Below are positions 1 to 6,247 of a DNA stretch of 15,085 nt, in pieces; position 1 is the first letter of the stretch; each line of letters starts with the position of its first letter. The position numbers and the translations under genes are program-made. The DNA comes from Candidatus Kapaibacterium sp. Its GTDB lineage: Bacteria; Bacteroidota; Ignavibacteria; Kapaibacteriales; UBA2268. The notes below the pieces were generated by a model. That model did not search any database and was not told the DNA's origin. It saw only the letters and a list, made by a program, of their open reading frames with translations. The stretch is taken from positions 1 to 15,085 of the forward strand of contig JAQIDA010000233.1 in NCBI GenBank assembly GCA_027858275.1, written 5' to 3'.

Positions 1-702
1 ATATGTTTAGCCAACACTCAGCTTTGCGCGGAGAATCAAAAAATATTCATATCCGCAAAACTTGGGGCCGGTTTTCAGACAGATGTACCTTCGCAAGAAC
101 TCATGGGCTATAAGCTTCATTATAGTAATTGTGTCGGAGCGAGTTTCTCTGCATTTATCAATATAAAAAACAATTTTGCTGCTCATATATCCTATTTAAG
201 TTATGGTTATATGTACCGAATTTCCGATCAATCGCCAATTTTTGATAAGGAGAATTATTATTTACAAAAAGAAAATTACAGCGATTTTTCTATTGCACAA
301 GGAATTGCTTGTTTTGGAATCGCTTACAAGTATGAATACAAAAAAATCACGATACTTCCTTTTGTTGATTTTGGTTATAGACCGGTAATCAGCTCTGACT
401 TTTCAAATTTTGTATTAGCAGAGCATAATTCCAATAATCAGAAGTCATTTGATAATTATACTAAAAGTGAATCAAGTTTATTTGCTTTCACATGCGGGAC
501 AGATATGTTCTTCCAAATAGGAAAACATTGGGGTATTACCGCCGGTATCCAATACTGTACATTCAATCCGACAACTAAGTTCAGTACTGTTATATGGGAT
601 AATTCTGACATCCAAGAGGAATTAGACGGAGAAGCAGAATTCAATCCTAATAACGTCATACTCTCTTTAGGTGTTTATTTGTCGTTTTGGGAAGAGAAGT
701 AG
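1..702 (+). CDS. Outer-membrane beta-barrel protein, 5'-truncated by window edge
   Basis: The reading frame is open from base 1, so the ATG at 103 is internal and the true start lies to the left. The visible N-terminal part (residues around LANTQLCAEN) looks like the end of a signal peptide and its cleavage region. It is followed by about 220 residues rich in aromatic, Gly, Ser and Asn residues in short alternating stretches (for example AHISYLSYGYMYRI, ILPFVDFGYRP, HWGITAGIQYCTFNP). This pattern is typical of small porin-like or OmpA-type barrels in the Bacteroidota group. The strand LSLGVYLSF at 661-687 would end naturally on a C-terminal Phe, the classical barrel end. Instead four extra residues (WEEK) follow before the TAG, and these codons are shared, in another frame, with a T9SS sorting-domain remnant. 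The extra residues are therefore probably the product of a fusion scar. The barrel class is inferred from composition only; cargo and function are unknown. Confidence 0.6.
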   Translation: MCLANTQLCAENQKIFISAKLGAGFQTDVPSQELMGYKLHYSNCVGASFSAFINIKNNFAAHISYLSYGYMYRISDQSPIFDKENYYLQKENYSDFSIAQGIACFGIAYKYEYKKITILPFVDFGYRPVISSDFSNFVLAEHNSNNQKSFDNYTKSESSLFAFTCGTDMFFQIGKHWGITAGIQYCTFNPTTKFSTVIWDNSDIQEELDGEAEFNPNNVILSLGVYLSFWEEK

Positions 703-803
703 TGGATAAAATCAATATTGCTGAGTTAAGTCCGGGGATTTATTTAGTCTCAGTTAAAACCAATTCTGCTGCTCATACGGGCAAATTGATTATTAGAAAA
801 TGA
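681..803 (+). pseudogene. Remnant of a T9SS C-terminal sorting domain (gene 3' end)
   Basis: In the frame one base off from the preceding barrel gene, 681-803 encodes a 40-residue tail. It contains LGREV, then INIAELSPGIYLVSVKTN, then GKLIIRK and a TGA. These match the last half of the Por/T9SS type A sorting domain (pattern: GREV, ~7 residues, I-D/N-x-S/A-x-L-x-x-G-x-Y-x-V, ~10 residues, K-h-h-h-x-K). That domain directs secreted proteins across the outer membrane through the type IX system. There is no start codon, ribosome site or upstream body in this frame. The upstream half of the domain is replaced by the barrel gene, so this is the stump of a deleted or recombined gene. It could only be translated through a frameshift near 681-690. 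Confidence 0.6.
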
Positions 804-884
804 GATTTATATCATCGCTGAATTATTCGGGTTAAGAATTAAAATATTGTGCCTACATCACTCATTTTCACAGCAATAATTCCG

Positions 885-892
885 TATATTTG
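885..892 (+). promoter_or_regulatory. Candidate -7 promoter element for tex
   Basis: TATATTTG fits the Bacteroidota -7 consensus TAnnTTTG exactly and lies 29 bp before the tex ATG. A partial -33 element (ATTTTC, 864-869) is present at a slightly short spacing of about 16 bp. The motif is short, so chance occurrence in AT-rich DNA remains possible. Confidence 0.4.
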
Positions 893-921
893 CCCCTAAA
901 AAACAAGGCAAAGAAAACAAA

Positions 922-3081
922 ATGATAAACATCAACAACATCCTCACAGCCGAGCTTAATCTTAAACTTTGGCAGGTGGAAAACAGTATTGAATTGAAAT
1001 TGGGCGGGGCGACTTTGCCTTTTATCGCTCGCTATCGTAAGGAACGCACGGGTGAGATGGACGAAAACGCTCTGCGCGACCTCTTCGAACGCTTTGAATA
1101 TCTGACGGAGCTGGAAGAACGCAAGGCAGTTATCCTCAAATCCATTGATGAGCAGGGCAAGCTGACTGACGAGTTGCGTGTGAAAATTGAGGCGACTCTG
1201 CAGAAAAATGAGTTGGAGGATTTATATCTCCCTTATAAACCTAAGCGTAGGACACGCGCCGTTATCGCGAAAGAAAAAGGGCTTGAGCCACTGGCGAACT
1301 TGATCAAAGCTAATAACCGCGCTGATTCGCCGGAGTTTGACTTTGACGCGGAAGCAGCGGTATTCATCTCTGAGTCTTTGGGTGTCGAATCAGCAATTGA
1401 CGCTTTGAAAGGCGCAGGCGATATTATCGCTGAGGAAATTGCTGAAACTGCCGAACTTCGCGCGTGGGTAAGAGATTATTTTTTGCGCAAGGGCGTTTTT
1501 ACTTCCAAAATCAAGGATGAGTTTCCTGAAGGAAGTACAAAATATGAGAACTATCGTGAATTCGAGATGCCTGTCCGAACAATCAAATCACATGCAATGT
1601 TGGCTCTGCGCCGCGGCGAAAGTGAAAAGATCGTTGTGCTTGATCTCAAATATGAGGAAGAGGAAATCCTGAGTTATATAGATATGAAAACTCTGTTTTC
1701 GATGAATGAACGTATGTCGGAATTCTATTTCAAGCTGACTAAAGACGCGTTCAGCCGCCTGATGAAGCACTCGCTGATAGGAGAAGTGCGCTTGGAAAAG
1801 AAAAAAGAAGCTGACGAAGAATCTATCAGAGTTTTTGAGGAAAACCTGCGGCAGTTGCTGCTCTCGTCACCTGCCGGCAGAAAAATGACTCTCGGGATTG
1901 ACCCGGGTTTCAGAACCGGTTGCAAAGTGGTGGTGGTCGATAATACCGGAAAATTCCTTGAGAATACTACTATATATCTGCTGTCCGACGGGCAGAAATC
2001 TCAGGCGGAAGGAATAATCCTCGCTCTCCTGAAAAAATATGATATTGAGTTAATAGCGATCGGCAACGGCACGGCCGGCCGCGAAACCGAAGACTTTATC
2101 ACAATCACAGTCGATAAAATCGAAAAGAAACCTGTAAAGGTTCTTGTCAATGAAGCCGGCGCATCTGTATATTCCGCAGGCAAAGCGGCAAATGAGGAGT
2201 TCCCTGAACTGGACTTGACAGTTCGCGGCGCGATAAGTATAGCTCGACGATTGCAGGATCCTTTGGCGGAACTCGTCAAGATTGATCCTAAGTCAATCGG
2301 TGTGGGACAGTATCAGCACGATGTCGACCAAAAATTGCTCAAGAAAAAGCTCGAAGATACAGTTGAAAGTTGTGTGAACTTCGTGGGTGTTGATCTGAAT
2401 ACTGCCTCGAAAGAACTGCTGACCTATGTTTCCGGACTCAGCTCGACGGTTGCGAAAAACATTGTCGCCTATCGCAATCAAAACGGTGCGTTCGCCAATC
2501 GCAAGGATGTGAAAAAAGTGACAATGTTCGGCGCGAAAGCATTCGAGCTGGCAGCGGGATTCCTTAGAATCCCGGACGGCAAAAATGTTCTTGACAATAC
2601 GGCGGTGCATCCTGAAAGCTACGGAATTGTTAAGCAAATGGCGGCTGACATAAAAATTCCCGTCGGGAAAATCAGCAAACAGGGCGAGAAGCTCAAAGAC
2701 ATTGACTTGAAAAAATACGTAACGGACAGTGTCGGCATCCCTACTCTGCGAGATATTATCGCTGAGTTGATGAAGCCGGGACGCGATCCGCGAGCGGAAT
2801 TCAAATACGCCGAATTTGACAGTACGATCAAGGAAATCCGCGACCTGAAAGTTGGAATGATTCTCGAAGGCGTTATCACTAATATAACCAACTTCGGCGC
2901 GTTTACTGATATTGGAGTGCATCAGGACGGACTTGTTCACATTTCGCAGCTTGCGAACAGATTCGTGAAACATCCGACGGATGTTGTAAAAGTAGGGCAA
3001 ATTGTGAAGGTAAAAGTCACGGAAATTAATGAGAGGTTGAAACGGATCGGGCTGTCGATGAAGGAATGTGTTGAGGAGTGA
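922..3081 (+). CDS. tex: Tex-family S1 RNA-binding transcription accessory protein
   Basis: The 719-residue protein has the full Tex/YhgF layout; family members are usually about 700-780 residues. The N-terminal helical region begins near residue 5 and includes LPFIARYRKERTGEMDE, a family signature. A YqgF/RNase-H-like fold begins near residue 321 with LGIDPGFRTGCKVVVVD. A helix-hairpin-helix region at about 485-550 includes VGVDLNTASKELLTYVSGL. A C-terminal S1 domain at about 640-715 includes GVITNITNFGAFTDIGVHQDGLVHIS. Tex binds nucleic acid in the cytoplasm and is associated with transcription elongation and gene expression under stress; its precise activity is not settled. The start follows an AAGG-type weak ribosome site and a TAnnTTTG motif. 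The stop overlaps a GTG of a downstream open frame, but that frame reads through a repeat and its likely start is further on. Confidence 0.95.
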   Translation: MININNILTAELNLKLWQVENSIELKLGGATLPFIARYRKERTGEMDENALRDLFERFEYLTELEERKAVILKSIDEQGKLTDELRVKIEATLQKNELEDLYLPYKPKRRTRAVIAKEKGLEPLANLIKANNRADSPEFDFDAEAAVFISESLGVESAIDALKGAGDIIAEEIAETAELRAWVRDYFLRKGVFTSKIKDEFPEGSTKYENYREFEMPVRTIKSHAMLALRRGESEKIVVLDLKYEEEEILSYIDMKTLFSMNERMSEFYFKLTKDAFSRLMKHSLIGEVRLEKKKEADEESIRVFEENLRQLLLSSPAGRKMTLGIDPGFRTGCKVVVVDNTGKFLENTTIYLLSDGQKSQAEGIILALLKKYDIELIAIGNGTAGRETEDFITITVDKIEKKPVKVLVNEAGASVYSAGKAANEEFPELDLTVRGAISIARRLQDPLAELVKIDPKSIGVGQYQHDVDQKLLKKKLEDTVESCVNFVGVDLNTASKELLTYVSGLSSTVAKNIVAYRNQNGAFANRKDVKKVTMFGAKAFELAAGFLRIPDGKNVLDNTAVHPESYGIVKQMAADIKIPVGKISKQGEKLKDIDLKKYVTDSVGIPTLRDIIAELMKPGRDPRAEFKYAEFDSTIKEIRDLKVGMILEGVITNITNFGAFTDIGVHQDGLVHISQLANRFVKHPTDVVKVGQIVKVKVTEINERLKRIGLSMKECVEE

Positions 3082-3094
3082 TTCAGTTGTTCTT

Positions 3095-3170
3095 AGGAAG
3101 ACTGAATCCACTGAAGAAAGTGGAATCCGTCGGAGATTCTCCAAATAAACCTGGACTTAGAATCGTCCAT
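3095..3170 (+). repeat. 76-bp imperfect direct repeat, copy 1
   Basis: This segment matches 3932-4007 at 68 of 76 positions without gaps, 837 bp apart. It can form two hairpins: TCCACT (3107-3112) with AGTGGA (3119-3124), and GATTCT (3135-3140) with AGAATC (3159-3164). A competing pairing of GAATC (3123-3127) with GATTC (3135-3139) is also possible. All eight differences between copies fall outside the two main stems. The copy begins 13 bp after tex and ends 21 bp before the ATG of a small exported protein, so it would lie in that gene's 5' leader. No integron attC core (GTTRRRY) or transposon gene is visible. Nature unknown. Confidence 0.8.
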
Positions 3171-3191
3171 AAAATAAAACGAGACCGAGTA

Positions 3192-3605
3192 ATGAAACAA
3201 ACAAGTATTTTCCCTTTTTTGATATTTCTGTTTATGATATGTTTTGCCGAAACGATACACATCTTTTCAAGCAGATATTCAAATCCGCTTGCATATTGTT
3301 ATCAAATGTCCGAAATCGCGGAAGTTGATGTACAAAAAAATTACTTAATTGAAATGGGAACTCACATTGACCGATCAGAATACGAGAACCTTATAAAAGT
3401 TTTGCTGATACAACATTCTCATACCGAGCATTTTAGTATGGCTGCAGACATAGCCCAAAAAGAAAAAATGGAAGGCTTGTATCCCCTTATTGAAATTGGT
3501 AGGAAGTATTATGCTCAGATGGACTCTAATATGACGTGGGAAATTTGTCCGCCGTTGTCTTCTCCTTGGAGACAAAGCGCAAAAGGAGGCATGACACAGT
3601 GGTAA
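3192..3605 (+). CDS. Small exported or membrane-anchored protein, unknown family
   Basis: The 137-residue product starts with MKQTSIFPFLIFLFMICFAE, a short basic N-end followed by a hydrophobic run, consistent with a signal peptide or a single membrane anchor. The remainder is polar with HSHTEHF, several Tyr and Met, and a Trp at the C-terminus. No family is recognised. The frame is open back to a GTG at 3078 that overlaps the tex stop. The ATG at 3192 is preferred because the upstream 38 codons run through the repeat copy and would bury the signal sequence inside the protein. The last codons overlap the next gene by 7 bp, suggesting translational coupling. It lies between the two 76-bp repeats. 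Expression and function are unsupported beyond the coding frame and signal-like N-terminus. Confidence 0.5.
   Translation: MKQTSIFPFLIFLFMICFAETIHIFSSRYSNPLAYCYQMSEIAEVDVQKNYLIEMGTHIDRSEYENLIKVLLIQHSHTEHFSMAADIAQKEKMEGLYPLIEIGRKYYAQMDSNMTWEICPPLSSPWRQSAKGGMTQW
3584..3589 (+). promoter_or_regulatory. Strong Shine-Dalgarno site choosing GTG start at 3599
   Basis: AGGAGG lies 9 bases before a GTG at 3599, inside the end of the upstream gene. It is one of the strongest ribosome sites in the window and favours 3599 over the earlier in-frame GTG at 3536. An ATG at 3591 is in the other frame and reaches a stop after three more codons. Confidence 0.55.
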
Positions 3606-3889
3606 CAAAATTAAAAGAAATATCAACAGGCATATTATTTGTTTTAGTTGCAATCTTAACTCTCGGCAACATACTCGGTTTCAAATATATTACTAACGGT
3701 TTGGTCAGCGGCTACGCTATTGATTCGCCTCTTTTACAAGTTGTCCTAATCACTATATTGGGCGTTGAAATTCTCAGATTCAATAAATTGGGAAACAGGA
3801 GACAAGACATAATTATCAGCATTTTAAATATAATCCTGAGTATAATTCTTGTGTATTTTTTGTTCTGGAGATTGGATGCGATAACTTGA
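3599..3889 (+). CDS. Small integral membrane protein with three predicted helices
   Basis: From the GTG at 3599 the product is 96 residues. Three hydrophobic segments are visible: ISTGILFVLVAILTLGNILG near residues 7-27, SPLLQVVLITILGVEIL near 40-58, and IIISILNIILSIILVYFLFW near 70-90. Basic residues (RFNKLGNRR) sit between helices 2 and 3. This resembles the general shape of small phosphate-starvation-inducible PsiE-like or other three- to four-helix membrane proteins, but no diagnostic motif is seen, so no family is assigned. It overlaps the preceding small exported protein gene by 7 bp, so the two are probably translated together and may act together at the membrane. An in-frame GTG at 3536 would add 21 mostly charged residues and has no good ribosome site. 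Confidence 0.6.
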   Translation: MVTKLKEISTGILFVLVAILTLGNILGFKYITNGLVSGYAIDSPLLQVVLITILGVEILRFNKLGNRRQDIIISILNIILSIILVYFLFWRLDAIT

Positions 3890-3931
3890 TAAATCAACAA
3901 TCCAAATTCGGATAAAAATTTCTCCCGAATC

Positions 3932-4007
3932 AAGAAGATGGAATCCACTCAAGAAAGTGGAATCCATCCAAGATTCTCCAAATAAACCTGTACTTAGAAT
4001 CGTCCAT
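3932..4007 (+). repeat. 76-bp imperfect direct repeat, copy 2
   Basis: This is the second copy of the 3095-3170 element, in the same orientation. Both main stems (TCCACT/AGTGGA and GATTCT/AGAATC) are identical to copy 1. It follows the small membrane protein gene by 42 bp and ends 46 bp before the ATG of another exported protein, so its position relative to genes is the same as in copy 1. Directly in front of it lies a separate inverted repeat, ATTCGG (3906-3911) with CCGAAT (3925-3930), which copy 1 lacks. Confidence 0.8.
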
Positions 4008-4053
4008 GAATAGCATTGTGAATCTTACTTTTAATATTGATCGAAGAAAAACT

Positions 4054-4626
4054 ATGACAAAAACTAAAATAATGATAATTATCCTGATGACATTTATTGC
4101 AGGTGCCGGGACTAGTTTCTCAAAGGGAGTTAGTCAGAAGGAAAAATATCAGACGGCTGTTGATTATATCATGAAGCTTGACAGAACATCAAAGTTTTGC
4201 AATAAGCTGTTCGGTCATCGGACTTTGAATTACTGTATGGCCGATTCGACGAGCTTTGCTCATATTTCGGATTTTTATGCTTTTTATTATAAAGGAACAG
4301 CCGAAGATATAACACAGATGCAGAAGGACAGCACTCAGGAGGAGCTTTTCAAATATGATATGGCAAAAATTCAGGCTTTCAAGCGCGTGCCTTTGCCGGA
4401 ACTTTCCGGAGAGAACTGTGATGTCGATCATTTTCAAGTTCAGATACACGAGCGTGAGGATAGTATTTTTGTCGTGAAGTTGTACCCCGTTGCAAAAGAG
4501 AAAATTGAGCTGTTCAAGCAGAAACCTTTGGAGTTATTCAAGCGAACTTCCTACTTGAAAGTCTTTATGTATATCGACGCTTTAGGCGAAGTCAAATATA
4601 CTCAGCTGATAAAGGGAAGTCATTGA
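4054..4626 (+). CDS. Exported protein of unknown function
   Basis: The 190-residue product begins MTKTKIMIIILMTFIAGAGT, a standard lysine-rich N-end plus hydrophobic core, with likely signal cleavage after the AGAGTSFS region. The mature part is soluble-looking and mixed-charge, with two Cys in the first half (FCNKLFGH and NYCMADS) and one later (ENCDVDHF). The C-terminal portion (KVFMYIDALGEVKYTQLIKG) looks like a beta hairpin. No family is recognised. An ATG at 4006 in the same frame lies in repeat copy 2 and would place 16 residues before the signal peptide, so 4054 is chosen, although its ribosome site (GAAGAAAAA) is weak. It converges on the flavoprotein gene with only 2 bp between the stops, leaving no room for a terminator. 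Confidence 0.6.
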   Translation: MTKTKIMIIILMTFIAGAGTSFSKGVSQKEKYQTAVDYIMKLDRTSKFCNKLFGHRTLNYCMADSTSFAHISDFYAFYYKGTAEDITQMQKDSTQEELFKYDMAKIQAFKRVPLPELSGENCDVDHFQVQIHEREDSIFVVKLYPVAKEKIELFKQKPLELFKRTSYLKVFMYIDALGEVKYTQLIKGSH

Positions 4627-4628
4627 GA

Positions 4629-5495
4629 TCATTTCTTCCCCGGTTGCACAAAATCACCGCCCTTATATAAATCTCTGGACTTTTTTAGATTCGGGAGTTC
4701 CTCGAAGAAACGGAGTTTCATTTCTTTTAACCATTCCTTGTGTTCCTTGGCGACATCGCTGCTGAGAAATAATTCGTGATTGTCTTTTTGTATATCAAAA
4801 CTGATCGCGCCTGATGTATTGATCGTGCCTCGATTGGAACATAGCAAACACTGCACTTTGTTATCAGCGAGAAATCTGAATGAATCGCCTCCGCATAAGG
4901 GACAATGCGGTCCGGCAGGCAAAACTTTTGCGCCGAACAGCGAATCCGCTGCCGTTTGAGCAATCGTTAAATTTTCATCTGATAGGGCGGCTTCGCCCGG
5001 GAAAGCTGAATAGATTACTTCGCTGTATTTCAGATCAGCAAGAATGCACTTGAGGAAATTGTTGACTCCGAGGAGAGTATGCCCCTCCTTGCCTTTGATT
5101 CCGGCTACTGCAATACCTACGGCAGGTTTTCCCAACATTTTCTCTTGCAAACCGTAGAAAGACAGACCTCGATCCAAGAGTCGCTTCAGACTTGCGTTCG
5201 GAGCGAGGAAATATGTCGGCGCGGCGACAATTAGAGCGTCGGCTTCGGACACTGCAGCGTGGATTTGGAGAATATCATCGTCTATCACGCACTTTTCTTC
5301 CCCGAAGAGGCATTTGTAACAGGCTCGACAAGGCTCAATATTGAAATCATGCAGACGCAACAATTTCAACTCATGTTCTTCCGGCAGCCGGCGGCTGATT
5401 TCTTTGATAATAATTTCACTATTGCCCAATTTTCGGGGCGACGCGATTATTCCGAGTATTTTTTTCGTTGTTTGTTGCCTGTCTGAGATTATCAT
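4629..5495 (-). CDS. Iron-sulfur-flavoprotein-like flavodoxin-fold protein with zinc ribbon
   Basis: Residue numbers are from the ATG at 5495 (288 aa). A flavodoxin/NADPH-dependent FMN reductase fold covers about residues 12-190. It shows the FMN phosphate loop ASPRKLGNSE and the AAPTYFLAPNASLKRLLDR segment. A compact cluster C56-x2-C59-x2-C62-x6-C69 is followed by VIDDD, which matches the Isf pattern CX2CX2CX4-7C that binds a [4Fe-4S] cluster. Isf proteins move electrons through FMN and the cluster in the cytoplasm. A second module has C198-x2-C201 and C216-x2-C219, a zinc-ribbon arrangement not expected in the core fold, followed by about 65 charged residues. An in-frame TTG at 5504 could add three residues; the ATG has the better-spaced upstream AAAGAAA. 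The natural electron partner cannot be deduced from the neighbours. Confidence 0.8.
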   Translation of the reverse strand: MIISDRQQTTKKILGIIASPRKLGNSEIIIKEISRRLPEEHELKLLRLHDFNIEPCRACYKCLFGEEKCVIDDDILQIHAAVSEADALIVAAPTYFLAPNASLKRLLDRGLSFYGLQEKMLGKPAVGIAVAGIKGKEGHTLLGVNNFLKCILADLKYSEVIYSAFPGEAALSDENLTIAQTAADSLFGAKVLPAGPHCPLCGGDSFRFLADNKVQCLLCSNRGTINTSGAISFDIQKDNHELFLSSDVAKEHKEWLKEMKLRFFEELPNLKKSRDLYKGGDFVQPGKK

Positions 5496-5704
5496 TTTTA
5501 ACAATTTCTTTTCGATGAATTTGTTTGATAAAAATACGCATTTATTTGTAATTCATTCCGTCGCAGGGTGATATCCTTCAAAAATCAAGCGGAGGACTTT
5601 GTTTGTCGGAGCTGCAACAGTCAATGCAAAACAATTTTTTGATCCAATAAACGACCTATGTTTTGCGTTAATAATTTGGATATTCGATAATAAGGAACAA
5701 CACA

Positions 5705-6247
5705 ATGGCAGATAAATATATTGGCAGTATCAGCGGCTCAAGAGGAGTTGCCGGCGAAATCTTAGTTAAGGAAGTGCCTGAAGGCATGTTAGCTTTAGCT
5801 GCAGGTTCAGTTGTGAAAATTGGTTATTCCGCATCGTTCGGACAAGAGTATATTGTTGAGAGATGGCGCGCTAACAAACGCTCATCTGTTATTAAAGTTG
5901 AAGGAATAGATTCTAAAGAAACTGCTCATACTCTGAAGGAAAACGGCATTTTCGCTGATGAAGATTTAATCAAATTTGAAGTCGGAGAATCTTTTTCTGT
6001 AGGAGATATTGAAGGTTGCACAGTCAAAAATATTGACAGCGGGGCTGAATTAGGAACTATCAAAGAAGTAATGATTCTGCCGGCCAATGATGTATGGGTA
6101 ATTGCCGGAGTCGGCGGAGATATATTTATCCCTGTTATTGACGAGGTTGTTCTGAGCGTAGACCTTGACGCGCGACTGGTTGAGATCAAAATGATTGACG
6201 GTTTGGCTGAAGCAAACATGACTAATGACGAGGATTCAGATGAGTAA
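5705..6247 (+). CDS. rimM: Ribosome maturation factor RimM
   Basis: The 180-residue length is typical of RimM, which binds ribosomal protein S19 in the 30S head and assists 16S rRNA maturation. The N-terminal RimM domain opens with IGSISGSRGVAGEILVK, corresponding to the family IVGxHGxxGEVxV segment. The PRC-barrel half starts near residue 95 (SVGDIEGCTVKNID) and carries LPANDVWVI and IFIPVIDEVVLSVDL, the conserved end of the family. The start has AAGGA 9 bases upstream. The stop codon overlaps the trmD start region by 8 bp. A short acidic tail (TNDEDSDE) is probably a consequence of that overlap. The usual upstream partner rpsP is missing; rimM begins its own run after a 200-bp divergent gap. 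Confidence 0.93.
   Translation: MADKYIGSISGSRGVAGEILVKEVPEGMLALAAGSVVKIGYSASFGQEYIVERWRANKRSSVIKVEGIDSKETAHTLKENGIFADEDLIKFEVGESFSVGDIEGCTVKNIDSGAELGTIKEVMILPANDVWVIAGVGGDIFIPVIDEVVLSVDLDARLVEIKMIDGLAEANMTNDEDSDE
6230..6233 (+). promoter_or_regulatory. Ribosome site choosing the trmD start at 6240
   Basis: GAGG lies six bases before the ATG at 6240, inside the last codons of rimM. It favours that ATG over the in-frame ATG at 6225 and implies translational coupling between rimM and trmD. Confidence 0.5.

Noticed and set aside
2293..3144. Long minus-strand open frame inside tex (283 codons)
   Set aside because: It lies antisense to the conserved C-terminal half of Tex, including its S1 domain; its residues show no family resemblance, so it is a shadow frame.
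3078..3191. N-terminal extension of the 3192 gene starting at a GTG that overlaps the tex stop
   Set aside because: The 38 extra codons run through the 76-bp repeat and would place a signal-like segment deep inside the protein. The ATG at 3192 is more sensible.
3906..3930. Terminator after the small membrane protein gene (ATTCGG/CCGAAT)
   Set aside because: The stem is only 6 bp with a 13-base loop and no T-tract follows.
3095..4007. Integron gene-cassette array (repeats as attC sites)
   Set aside because: The copies lie next to small genes and can fold, but neither end carries the GTTRRRY/RYYYAAC core sites and no integron integrase is present in the window.
5638..5665. Possible rimM promoter: TTTG at 5638-5641 and TATGTTTT at 5657-5664
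   Set aside because: The spacer is only 15 bp and the final G of the -7 motif is displaced by one base, so the match is too weak to list as a feature.
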